Shown piece after piece: positions 9,263 through 17,061 of a stretch of 64,000 nt of DNA; within the stretch, counting starts at the first letter, position 1, and each line of letters begins with the position of its first letter. The notes under the pieces are model-generated. The model was not told where the DNA came from. It made no database searches and was given only the letters and a program-made list of their open reading frames with translations. Origin of the DNA: DATBVX01 sp963810775 (GTDB lineage: Bacteria; Pseudomonadota; Gammaproteobacteria; Steroidobacterales; Steroidobacteraceae); NCBI GenBank assembly GCA_963810775.1, contig CAWEOT010000014.1, positions 395,688 to 459,687 on the forward strand, read 5' to 3'. Both the position numbers and the translations under genes were made by a program.

Positions 9263-10131
9263 TGAACCGCTTGCGCCTCACCAGCGGCGTGTTGCTGCTG
9301 TTGTGGCTCGCGGTACTTCCCGCCGCCACGCAGACGGGCGCCCGGCGCATCGTGAGCGTGGCCCCTCATCTGACGGAGCTCGTCTACACGGCTGGAGCCG
9401 GCGACCGGATGGTTGGGGCGGACGCCTACAGTGATTATCCGGACGCAGCGCGCACCCTGCCGCGTATCGGCGATGCGTTTCAGCTCAACTACGAGCGTGT
9501 GCTCACGCTGCGACCGGACCTGGTGCTGGTATGGGAAACCGGTACTCCCGAACCGGTGATCGAAAAACTGCGCAGCCTCGGCTTGCGCGTGGAGCGAATC
9601 ACCACCGCAAGGCTCGAGGACATTGCCACGGCAATCCGGCGCATCGGTACGCTGGCCGGAACAGAGGCGCAGGCCGAGCAGGCAGCAGGGGATTTCACGG
9701 CACAGATTGCCGAATTGCGACGCAAGCACGCCCACGATGCGCCGGTCTCGGTATTTTTCCAGATCTCGGCGGCACCACTTTTTACGATCAGCGGCGAGCA
9801 TCTCATCAGCGACATTCTGGCGGTGTGCGGCGGGCGCAACATATTCGCGGACCTGAAGCAGCTGGCGCCGCCCGTAAGTGTCGAAGCGGTACTCGAGCGC
9901 AATCCCGAGGTGATCATTGCGGGCAATGACAGCGATAGGGCCGATGATCCGCTCGCGCACTGGCGCCGTTGGCCGCAGCTCGCGGCGGTGCGTTACGGAA
10001 ACCTGTACTTCGTCAGCGCCGACCGCGTGGCCCGGTCGACGACCCGCGTGGTCGGCGGTACGCAAGAAATATGCAGCCTGCTGGCCGATGCGCGCGGACA
10101 CCTCGCACCTGTACAGCCTCAGAAGCCATGA
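9262..10131 (+). CDS. btuF: Vitamin B12-binding periplasmic protein BtuF
   Basis: Periplasmic substrate-binding protein delivering cobalamin to a BtuCD-type ABC transporter. The 289-residue product has a signal peptide (MNRLRLTSGVLLLLWLAVLP, cleavage near AATQT) and a single-helix-backbone binding fold: RRIVSVAPHLTELVYTAGAG at the start, then LRPDLVLVW and RNPEVIIAG. The start ATG overlaps the ampE stop by one base. Together with the adenosyltransferase, btuB and its riboswitch downstream this forms a corrinoid uptake group. An iron-siderophore binding protein is the main alternative, but the B12 context argues for BtuF. Confidence 0.85.
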   Translation: MNRLRLTSGVLLLLWLAVLPAATQTGARRIVSVAPHLTELVYTAGAGDRMVGADAYSDYPDAARTLPRIGDAFQLNYERVLTLRPDLVLVWETGTPEPVIEKLRSLGLRVERITTARLEDIATAIRRIGTLAGTEAQAEQAAGDFTAQIAELRRKHAHDAPVSVFFQISAAPLFTISGEHLISDILAVCGGRNIFADLKQLAPPVSVEAVLERNPEVIIAGNDSDRADDPLAHWRRWPQLAAVRYGNLYFVSADRVARSTTRVVGGTQEICSLLADARGHLAPVQPQKP

Positions 10132-10646
10132 GTGAGGTTCGTTCCAACGTCGAGCGAGGCAGCGCGTCGTACCTCGACACGCAGCCACTGGCGGGTGCCC
10201 CGGAGCGGCGGCGACCCCATCCGATGCCGATTGGGCGGCGCCTGTTGATGATGGTCATCGTGCTCGGCGTGCTCGCCGCGTTCTCGGTGCTGGTCTGGAT
10301 CGTGGTGCAGATTCGCACGCTCACCGATAACTCGCGCGTTGCAACAGCCGACGACGTGCACCGCGCAGCGGAATTGTTCCGCATCCTCGCCTGGATTCTG
10401 AGTGCCTCGGTGGTGGGAGTCGCGATCTGGATCGGCCATTTCGCCTTGCGCATCCGTCGCAGCGAGGTCTATCCGCCGCCAGGTTCGCGTCACATACGGG
10501 TGCATCACGCTCTGAAAGGCGAGGAGGCGAGGAGGGTCGCCAACATTTGCATGACCCTGGCAGTACTGCTGCTCATCTGCGGCCTGGCACTGGCACCGCT
10601 GGTGTTGCGCGCGCTCTCACGGCTCGGCCTTTCGATACCGCCGTAA
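10128..10646 (+). CDS. Uncharacterised membrane protein with three hydrophobic segments
   Basis: No function recognised. The 172-residue product starts at ATG 10128, overlapping the btuF stop by 4 bp, so it is co-translated with btuF. After a polar N-terminal 35 residues there are three hydrophobic segments (MMVIVLGVLAAFSVLVWIVV, FRILAWILSASVVGVAIWIG and MTLAVLLLICGLALAPLVL) separated by short polar loops. It ends convergently with the adenosyltransferase gene. A link to corrinoid uptake is possible from position only. Confidence 0.75.
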   Translation: MSEVRSNVERGSASYLDTQPLAGAPERRRPHPMPIGRRLLMMVIVLGVLAAFSVLVWIVVQIRTLTDNSRVATADDVHRAAELFRILAWILSASVVGVAIWIGHFALRIRRSEVYPPPGSRHIRVHHALKGEEARRVANICMTLAVLLLICGLALAPLVLRALSRLGLSIPP

Positions 10647-10665
10647 AAGCGAACGCTCTTCTATT

Positions 10666-11253
10666 CTATCTGTGCGAGCGTTTGGCGCGCGATGACGCTG
10701 CGCCAGTGCGGTTCCTGTTCCAGAGAACTTCGGTTCCACGTTCGTAGCGCGCCAGCACACGCGCCATGACAAACAACAGGTCCGAGAGGCGATTGAGGTA
10801 GCGCATGACCTCGGGCGCGACGGTTTCGGAACGCGCGAGGGTCCAGCAGCGTCGTTCGGCACGGCGGCAGATGGCGCGCGCCAGATGACAGGCGGCGGCC
10901 GCGGGTCCGCCGCCCGGCAGAATGAACTCCTTCAAGCGCGGCAACTTTTCATTCAGCCCGTCGAGATCCCGCTCGAGTCGCGCGACTTGCGCGTCCGTCA
11001 CCGCGCGATGACCGGGTATGCAAAGCTCGCCTCCGAGGTCGAACAGATCGTGCTGCACCTCGGTCAGGCACTCTCGTACGCGCTTCGGTAGGCGCTTGAT
11101 GGCGAGCACTACCCCGAGCGCACTGTTGACCTCGTCCACCGCGCCGTACGCCTCGACACGCGGCGAGTCCTTGATCGTGCGCGTGCCATCGCCAAGGCCC
11201 GTAGTGCCGTCATCGCCGGTTCGCGTGTAGATCTTGCTGAGTCGATGGCCCAT
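10666..11253 (-). CDS. PduO-type ATP:cob(I)alamin adenosyltransferase
   Basis: Cytoplasmic enzyme that converts cob(I)alamin and ATP to adenosylcobalamin. The 195-residue protein begins MGHRLSKIYTRTGDDGTTGL and contains the PduO-family ATP-binding elements KIYTRTGDDGTTGLGDG, YGAVDEVNSALG and the C-terminal RRAERRCW and YLNRLSDLLFVMAR. An upstream in-frame ATG at 11448 lies inside btuB and is rejected because the family N-terminus starts at 11253. It lies 13 bp after btuB on the same strand, so the btuB riboswitch should control this enzyme too. Confidence 0.93.
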   Translation of the reverse strand: MGHRLSKIYTRTGDDGTTGLGDGTRTIKDSPRVEAYGAVDEVNSALGVVLAIKRLPKRVRECLTEVQHDLFDLGGELCIPGHRAVTDAQVARLERDLDGLNEKLPRLKEFILPGGGPAAAACHLARAICRRAERRCWTLARSETVAPEVMRYLNRLSDLLFVMARVLARYERGTEVLWNRNRTGAASSRAKRSHR

Positions 11254-11266
11254 GGGTGCGATGGCC

Positions 11267-13060
11267 TCACCGGAACTCGTAGCGGGTCGCGACGAACAGG
11301 CTCCGGCCGGCCGTATTGTAGGTGCTGGCGAGCTCGTACTCCTCATCGAGTGCGTTCTCGAGCCGCATCTGCACTGACCACGCCGGGGTGAGGGCGAAGC
11401 GCCCATAGAGATTGAGCAGCGTGTACGGCGCGAGCCGCACGCCCCCAAAGTCCTCGCGCGCGCCCGCCATCAGCACGTCGAGACCGAACTCGTGCGCTCC
11501 GAACGCCTTGACGACCGACACGGTGCCGCTGCGCTTTACGCGTCGCAGCAGCTGTTCGTGGTTGGTCAGGTCACGTGGATTCTGCGCGATGGCTTCGGCC
11601 CGCAGGCTCCAGTCGGCTGCGCGAATCTGGTACACGAGCTCCAGGCCTTCGATGCGCACCCGGTCGATGTTCTGGTTCTGTCCTTCGAAAGTGGTCGGAT
11701 CCGTCACCACGAACTCGATCAGGTCGTCGATGTCGTTGCGAAACGCGCTGAGCGTGACCAGCTGATTGGCGCCGAACTGCTGGTGCAGGCCGATCTCGAG
11801 ATTGAGCGAGCTTTCCGGATCGAGGTCGGGGTTGCCGCCGAAGCCGAACCGATCACTGCTGTCGGGCGCACGAAATGCCGTGCCGGCCGAGAGAATCAGC
11901 CGCGTTCGCGAGGCGACATCGAGCCCGTACTCTGCGTTCCAGGTCGTCTCGCCACCGAAGGTCTCGTGATCGGTATAAGCGAGCGCCATCAACAGGTGAT
12001 GACGGTCGAGATCGAGGCGATCCTGCACGTAGCCCATGTTGACGTCGGTGTCCTCGTCGAAGCCCGTGCCGAAGACCAGTGAATCCGTATTCTCGCGACT
12101 CAGGAGCACCCCGGCGGTGAGCAGTTGATTGGCGCCGAGGCGCAGGTCGTTCTGCCAGTCGAGTGCGTTGCGCCGCGTGCGCGCCCGATCGGGCGACTGG
12201 TTCTGCTCGATGTCATCCTCGATGCGGCTCAGCGTAAGACGGGATTTCCACGCTTCGGTACCGAACGCAACGTCCGCGGCCGCACTCGCGGTCGTGAAGT
12301 CCTGACTAACAGGCGTGAGAGAGAAATCCAGATACTCGGTGGTACCTTTCGAATACCAGACGCGCGCACCGAGTTCGGCCGATCCCAGCGATGTGCGTCC
12401 ACGCGCCGAGAAACTTCCGTTTTCGTATCCACTGTCGGCGCTGCTCAACGATTGCGCCGGAAATCCGTCGGTATCGAGCCACACACCAGTGAGCCCGATC
12501 TCGCTGTTGTCACCCCTGAAGCCGCCGCTGAAAGCAGCCTCGCGAGTGTCATAGCGGCCGTATCCGACACTCGCATCGAAGCCGCTGGTCGGATACCTGC
12601 GCGTGATGATGTTGATGACGCCGCCGATTGCGTCGGTGCCGTAAAGCGTCGAGCGCGGTCCCTTGACGATCTCGATGCGATCGACCACGTCCGGTGAAAC
12701 ATTCTGGATCTGCGCGCCGCCGATCGTTCCTGGATTGATGCGTACGCCATCGACCATCACGGTCGCGTGATTGCTATCGGTACCGCGGATGAACACCGAG
12801 GTTGTCTGGCCGGGACCGCCGTTGCGGGCGATGTCGATGCCCGCGTGGAACTGCAGCAGCGCCGAAATATCCGGCGCGAGCGAGCGCGCCAGGTCGTCAC
12901 GGGTGATCAGTATGACGGGCGCCAGCACATCGCTGACCGGAGTTTCGGTGCGCGTGGCTGTGACCATGGTTTCGCCGAGTGGCGGGACTGTTTCGGCCGC
13001 GAAGACCGGGATGCTCGTCGCAGCCACTGCGGCCGCGAGGCACAGACGACGTAAGGACAC
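11267..13060 (-). CDS. btuB: TonB-dependent outer-membrane cobalamin receptor BtuB
   Basis: Outer-membrane beta-barrel that imports corrinoids using TonB energy. The 597-residue product has a signal peptide (MSLRRLCLAAAVAATSIPVFA), a TonB box (ETMVTATRTETP), a plug domain (FIRGTDSNHATVMVDGVRIN, IEIVKGPRSTLYGTDAIGGV) and a barrel ending ATRYEFR. It starts at GTG 13060 behind a strong ribosome-binding site (gggggag, 7 bases upstream). Length is like BtuB rather than the larger siderophore receptors. A cobalamin riboswitch lies directly upstream, which supports the substrate. The adenosyltransferase follows in the same transcript. Confidence 0.93.
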   Translation of the reverse strand: MSLRRLCLAAAVAATSIPVFAAETVPPLGETMVTATRTETPVSDVLAPVILITRDDLARSLAPDISALLQFHAGIDIARNGGPGQTTSVFIRGTDSNHATVMVDGVRINPGTIGGAQIQNVSPDVVDRIEIVKGPRSTLYGTDAIGGVINIITRRYPTSGFDASVGYGRYDTREAAFSGGFRGDNSEIGLTGVWLDTDGFPAQSLSSADSGYENGSFSARGRTSLGSAELGARVWYSKGTTEYLDFSLTPVSQDFTTASAAADVAFGTEAWKSRLTLSRIEDDIEQNQSPDRARTRRNALDWQNDLRLGANQLLTAGVLLSRENTDSLVFGTGFDEDTDVNMGYVQDRLDLDRHHLLMALAYTDHETFGGETTWNAEYGLDVASRTRLILSAGTAFRAPDSSDRFGFGGNPDLDPESSLNLEIGLHQQFGANQLVTLSAFRNDIDDLIEFVVTDPTTFEGQNQNIDRVRIEGLELVYQIRAADWSLRAEAIAQNPRDLTNHEQLLRRVKRSGTVSVVKAFGAHEFGLDVLMAGAREDFGGVRLAPYTLLNLYGRFALTPAWSVQMRLENALDEEYELASTYNTAGRSLFVATRYEFR

Positions 13061-13164
13061 GAACTGACTCCCCCATGCACGCCCGCATGGTGTTGAAGTA
13101 CGAGGGCCAGTCGCGGAGAGGTCGGGGTGTTAGCCCAGTGCCATCGCCCGCCGCGAAGCTGGTT

Positions 13165-13350
13165 GCGGCTGTCAGGTCGGTCTCCGGGCTTACGAGTGGG
13201 CTTGAGATCAGCCCGTCGGCATCGCCTTCCCACGCGTTGAGAAAAGTCCTCGCGGCGCAGTGGCTTCAGGATGCCGTCTACTCGATCACCGTTGCGGGGG
13301 CAGCGCCGGGATTGTCGCTCGCGCGACGCACCGGCTTCCCGTGCACCTGA
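13165..13350 (-). promoter_or_regulatory. Cobalamin (B12) riboswitch upstream of btuB
   Basis: Read on the minus strand, this leader has the conserved cobalamin-riboswitch blocks in the right order: gggaagccggtg, then cccggcgctgcccccgcaac followed by ggtga, then gaagccactg, gggaaggcgatg, and the B12-box-like segment aagcccggagaccgacctg near 13175-13195. About 100 bp separate it from the btuB GTG. Binding of adenosylcobalamin would be expected to shut down btuB and the adenosyltransferase, probably by sequestering the start region. Edges are approximate. Confidence 0.9.
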
Positions 13351-13387
13351 CAGTGGAGCGGCAGCCTAGGGAGCGGTCCTGGGCGTG

Positions 13388-13847
13388 TCAAGCATGCGTC
13401 GGGCGGTGCGCCTGTTGCACAGGTCCAAGCTTGATCAACAGGCGCCCGCGCCCGAGGTCGACGCCCCGGTGCGAAGCTGAAAAGGAATACGTGAGGGCCG
13501 CCACGCTTGCGGCTTCGCGCTTGGCGCGAATCTCCAACGCATGCAGCAGATCGTCGAGACGTTCGACGACGCAGCTCGCAGTCGCGCACCGACACCAGCA
13601 TGCCCGCCTTGTTGGCAGACGCCGGGCCAGCTGAAAGGAGTGACGCATGGATCGCAGCGGCCTGGGCTCCGTATTCGATGATGTGCACGGCGGATAGCAC
13701 GCCCAGGTGGCGCAGAGGGTGCTCTGGGTTGCGATGACTGTCGGCCTCGCAGTGGATCTGGCTCGGATCCCAGCTCAAGACGCGATCGATAAGGCACATG
13801 CGGCCGGCATGCGGAACGAGCGCCAGGATCTCGTCACGGCCGATCAT
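13388..13847 (-). pseudogene. ApeP-like 3-hydroxyacyl-ACP dehydratase, frameshifted
   Basis: Hotdog-fold dehydratase of the aryl-polyene type, broken by one frameshift in the given sequence. The first half, from ATG 13847, reads normally (IGRDEILALVPHAGRMCLID, HIIEYGAQAAAIHASLL, ending near VSVRDCEL). At about 13562-13575 the coding frame switches to one that continues VVERLDDLLHALEIRAKREA and YSFSASHRGVDLGRGRLLIK to a stop at 13388. Removing one base in the run complementary to gacgac restores a continuous dehydratase with RVERLDDL at the join. The start codon overlaps the chain-length factor stop (ATGA). An intact paralogue is at 26766. Either a real mutation or a sequence error; the sequence alone cannot tell. 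Confidence 0.85.
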
Positions 13848-14632
13848 GCGACCTCGACCCGGATACCAATGCAGCGATTGTCGTATTGGCGCACGCCAAT
13901 GACACCCGAACGCCGCGCCGCCATAGCTGCGAGCAGGGGCAATGCGCGGGCCGCCGGATTGGCGCGGCGCAATTCCTCCAGCCCCTCATCCCTCATCGTG
14001 TCCTCGTCGGTCGCATCACACAGCGCGATGCGCGCGATGGTGTGCGAAGTGCGTGCGCGCGCGAGAAGCAATGCCACGGCTGCAGGCTGTGCCACCGGCC
14101 GCTTGATATAGAGGGGAGGTGGCGGGGGCACATCGTAGAGCACCAGCAGCGCATCGGTGTCCTCGCAGCTCACGAGCGCCAGCGTTTCGCGCAAGCCTGC
14201 CGCAAGGTTGAAATCGTATGCTGACACCGCGCTCGATGCAGCGCGCGAAGTGGTACCGATACTCCAGTAACCGGATGCGGCGTTGTGAACCGAGTTGTGA
14301 AAGTCCGTGGGTGACACGGCGCGCGCCGTATCGGCGAGCGCGAAACAGATCCGGTGGATGATCTCGATGTCCGCATCCGAGGAGGCGAACACCGAGGCGA
14401 GCGTGGCCGGAGCAAGCGTCGATTCGGCTGTGGCGTCCTGTGCCGCGCGCAGGGCAAGCCGCACTCCGAGAGGGGCGCGACGGCGCTCGTTGGCGGGCAG
14501 AAGATCAGATTGGACTGTGCCGACCGACGCTGGAATGTAGGCAGTCACCCCGCGCAGGACCGGTCGGGCGTCGCGCCACGACGGCAGACCGGGAGCGACG
14601 AGGCCAATTGCTTCGACAAAGGCGCCGCTCAC
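13844..14632 (-). CDS. apeC: Beta-ketoacyl synthase chain-length factor (ApeC-like)
   Basis: A 262-residue ketosynthase-like protein without the active-site cysteine, as in chain-length factors that pair with a catalytic ketosynthase. Recognisable pieces are VTAYIPASVG, the VFASSDADIEIIHRICFALA segment and FHNSVHNAASGYWSIG. In aryl-polyene synthesis ApeC forms a heterodimer with the ketosynthase ApeO. The GTG at 14632 overlaps the preceding ketosynthase stop (GTGA) behind gggagcgaaag; an ATG nine codons upstream (14659) is possible but lies inside that gene. Directly translationally coupled to both neighbours, which fits the heterodimer role with the upstream ketosynthase. Confidence 0.85.
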   Translation of the reverse strand: MSGAFVEAIGLVAPGLPSWRDARPVLRGVTAYIPASVGTVQSDLLPANERRRAPLGVRLALRAAQDATAESTLAPATLASVFASSDADIEIIHRICFALADTARAVSPTDFHNSVHNAASGYWSIGTTSRAASSAVSAYDFNLAAGLRETLALVSCEDTDALLVLYDVPPPPPLYIKRPVAQPAAVALLLARARTSHTIARIALCDATDEDTMRDEGLEELRRANPAARALPLLAAMAARRSGVIGVRQYDNRCIGIRVEVA

Positions 14633-15805
14633 CTTTCGCTCCCGAAGATGAGCGAGCAATTGCTGCCGCCGAAGCCGAATGAATTGCTGAGCACGCGTTT
14701 CACGGGCGCTCGACGGCTTTCGAGCAGAACATTGCCTTCGATGGCTGGATCCTTCTCACGCGTGTTGAGGCTGCGTGGCATGAGCCCTGCTTCGATGCAG
14801 AGCAGCGCGATCGCCGCTTCGACCATGCCGGCCGCGCCGAGCGTGTGGCCCGTCCATCCTTTGGTCGAGCTCAGCGCCACGTCCGGACCAAATACTTCAC
14901 GCACGGCACGATCCTCGGCGAGATCGTTGGCGGGCGTCGCGGTGCCATGCAAGTTGATGTAATCGACACGATGCGGGCCGAGGTTGGCGCGGCGCAGCGC
15001 GGCGCGCATGGCAGCGCTGGCACCGCGCCCTTCTGGATCGGGCGCGGACATGTGATGGGCGTCGCTGCTCTCTCCGTACCCGAGCAGCATCAGCTCGCCT
15101 TCGCCCGGCTCGAGCAATGCGAAGCCGGCCGCTTCGCCTATCGAAATGCCGTTGCGCTTCAGGTCCGCCGGACGGCACGGCTCGCTGGATACGAGCTGCA
15201 GGGAATTGAATCCATAGAGCGTCGTGAGGCAGAGGCTGTCGATGCCGCCAACCAGTGCGGCATCGCAATCCCCGGCGCTGATGGCACGCCGTGCGGACGC
15301 AAAAACCTTGGCGCTCGAGGAGCAAGCGGTCGAAATCGCGAGCGTGGGCCCGTCGAGGCCGAGGTCGGTGCGCACGAAGTCGGCCGCACTGAAGATGTTC
15401 TGCGTGTACCGGTGCACGAAACCGTCGGGCAGGAGATTGGCGTCGCGATCGCGGTCGCGGTAGGCGAGTTCGGCCTGCTGTACCCCGGAGGTACTCGTGC
15501 CGATGAACACCCCGATGCGCCTGGCACCGAATCTTGCGCGACTCCTTTCGACCGCAACGCGAAATTCGTCCTGTGCCAATGCCAATCTGCGCGAGCCGAT
15601 TGTTGCGGCAGTCCCAGCGCGTGAGCTCACCTGCCACGGGCCGGTCGAGTCCTGCAACCTCGCCGACATAGGTGGACAGCGCACAGTTTTCGACCGCCTG
15701 TGGCCGCAACCCGCTGCGTTCGCCTAACAGCGCCTCGAGGTGAGCGCGGCGGCCCGCACCCAGGGCCGATGTCGCGGTGTAAGCGCTAATGCGCAGCGGT
15801 TCCAT
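14629..15805 (-). pseudogene. ApeO-like 3-ketoacyl-ACP synthase, frameshifted
   Basis: Condensing enzyme of the aryl-polyene pathway, split by one frameshift. The N-terminal part starts at ATG 15805 (MEPLRISAYTATSALGAG) and runs in one frame to about NNRLAQ; at about 15583-15588 the frame changes and continues ALAQDEFRVAVERSR and IGVFIGTSTSGVQQAEL. Dropping one base yields NNRLAQLALAQDEF. The catalytic residues all lie after the break and are intact: Cys in ISTACSSSAK, His in NLHGTATPAND, and Lys/His in SSTKGWTGHTLGAAG. The start overlaps the acyltransferase stop by 20 bp. As the partner of the adjacent chain-length factor it would be the main chain-elongating ketosynthase, so a true mutation should abolish pigment. 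Confidence 0.85.
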
Positions 15806-16742
15806 CGCGCACCGATTCCTCGCCGATCCAGTAGTCGTGGAAGTTGAACCAGTTGAAGGGCGATGCGCGCACGTGTTCTTCGAGCCGGTCGGCGTAACGC
15901 TGTGCGCACCGTTGCAAGGATTCCTCGCGCCGTTCGCGCGGCAACTCGATTCGGCGCTCGAAGAGTTCGAGCTGGCACTGGTAGGAACGCCCGCCACGGT
16001 AGGTTCCGAATCCGAGTACCACCGGGATGCCGAGCATGCCGGCGACGATCCAGGGGCCCGCAGGCAGGCGGATCGATCCGCCGAGAAAACGCACCACGAC
16101 AAAGCGCTCATCAGCGCGTGCCCGGTCCGCCATTATGCCGACGATGTGCCCGGCTTCGATTGCCTGCTTGATGTCGAGCATCAGGTCGGGCCCGCGCCTC
16201 GAAGCGTCGATGATGCGCGAGGCAAGGATCGGATTGAGCTTCTCGAGCAGACTCATTGCCATACGGCCGACCTGTCGATCGAGCACGATGCTGATTGGCG
16301 CCTCGGCGCGGCGCGTGCCCTTGATGCGCAGCGCCTCGAAGCTGCCGAAATGGGCGACGAGGAGCAGGCATCCTCGCGACCCCTGGATCGTCTGCATCAC
16401 TTCCTCGGCCACCTGCGCTTCGATCTGCAGTTTCTGATCGTCGTCACTCAGGAGGTAGACGCGATCGATGAATACGGTCGCGAAGGTGTGAAAGTGATGC
16501 AGGACATCGCCGGCATGCGGCTCGCGTTCGAGTACGCGGCGCAGATAGTCCTTCGAAGCACGGCGCGCATCCTTCGCCGTCAGGTAAAAGTAAAGAACGA
16601 TCGGCCACAGCACGCAACGCATCACGGTGCGACCAGCCAGCCGCGTTGCATTCACGAGCGCGGTGATCATCAGGGCGGTACTGCGCTCCGGGTAGCTGTC
16701 CCAGGAGCGCAGCCCGCCAGCATCGTGGGACGCGGGTTTCAT
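15786..16742 (-). CDS. LpxL/HtrB-family acyltransferase of the aryl-polyene cluster
   Basis: A 318-residue lysophospholipid-acyltransferase-like protein of the lipid A late-acyltransferase superfamily. An N-terminal hydrophobic segment (RCVLWPIVLYFYLT) is followed by the catalytic HX4-acid region LLVAHFGSFEALRIKG, then SIVLDRQVGRMAM, IMADRAR and LPAGPWIVAGMLGIPVV. In APE clusters such enzymes are thought to attach fatty acyl or polyene groups to the lipid anchor in the inner membrane. The start at 16742 lies just after the dehydratase stop; the longer open frame to 16868 overlaps that gene and has no family similarity. The 3' end overlaps the ketosynthase start. Confidence 0.85.
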   Translation of the reverse strand: MKPASHDAGGLRSWDSYPERSTALMITALVNATRLAGRTVMRCVLWPIVLYFYLTAKDARRASKDYLRRVLEREPHAGDVLHHFHTFATVFIDRVYLLSDDDQKLQIEAQVAEEVMQTIQGSRGCLLLVAHFGSFEALRIKGTRRAEAPISIVLDRQVGRMAMSLLEKLNPILASRIIDASRRGPDLMLDIKQAIEAGHIVGIMADRARADERFVVVRFLGGSIRLPAGPWIVAGMLGIPVVLGFGTYRGGRSYQCQLELFERRIELPRERREESLQRCAQRYADRLEEHVRASPFNWFNFHDYWIGEESVRDGTAAH

Positions 16743-16746
16743 GTCA

Positions 16747-17061
16747 CTAACGACAAGCGCGAGCGCGCAACACGATGAGCCCTTGCGCGACCGATCTCGC
16801 ACCCGATCGGCACTCAAAGCGGACCGTGGTTGCATCGGCAGCGCTCTCGAGATCGATGCTGAGCTCATCGCCCGGCCGAAGCGGGGCCAGGAATTTCACA
16901 GCCTCGAGCCGCTCTGCCCATTGCGGCGCTCCAGCGCGCCGCGAAATCTCCTCGATGACGCGCTCGAGAATGACCACGCCCGGCACGAGGGGATCGCCGG
17001 GAAAGTGACCCGCGAAGTAGGGCGCATCCACCGGGATCACCGTTCGGCGTGTTTCATTCAT
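16747..17061 (-). CDS. ApeI-like hotdog 3-hydroxyacyl-ACP dehydratase
   Basis: A 104-residue single hotdog domain. The FabA/FabZ-like core YFAGHFPGDPLVPGVVILER contains the catalytic His and the substrate tunnel motif, followed by LEAVKFLAPLRPGDEL. In aryl-polyene assembly, ApeI-type proteins dehydrate 3-hydroxyacyl-ACP together with ApeP. Its start overlaps the stop of the ligase gene by 8 bp. A second ApeI-like gene lies at 20448 in the opposite arm, so this locus has two. Confidence 0.86.
   Translation of the reverse strand: MNETRRTVIPVDAPYFAGHFPGDPLVPGVVILERVIEEISRRAGAPQWAERLEAVKFLAPLRPGDELSIDLESAADATTVRFECRSGARSVAQGLIVLRARACR

Noticed and set aside
13540..15600. Programmed ribosomal frameshifting as explanation for the two broken APE genes
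   Set aside because: No slippery heptamer, stop-codon context or downstream pseudoknot is evident at either site, and both genes belong to families that do not use recoding.
14897..16111. 404-codon minus-strand frame spanning the acyltransferase and ketosynthase
   Set aside because: Only the segment from 15805 to about 15585 is real (ketosynthase N-terminus); the rest is out of frame with both genes, which is how the frameshift was found.
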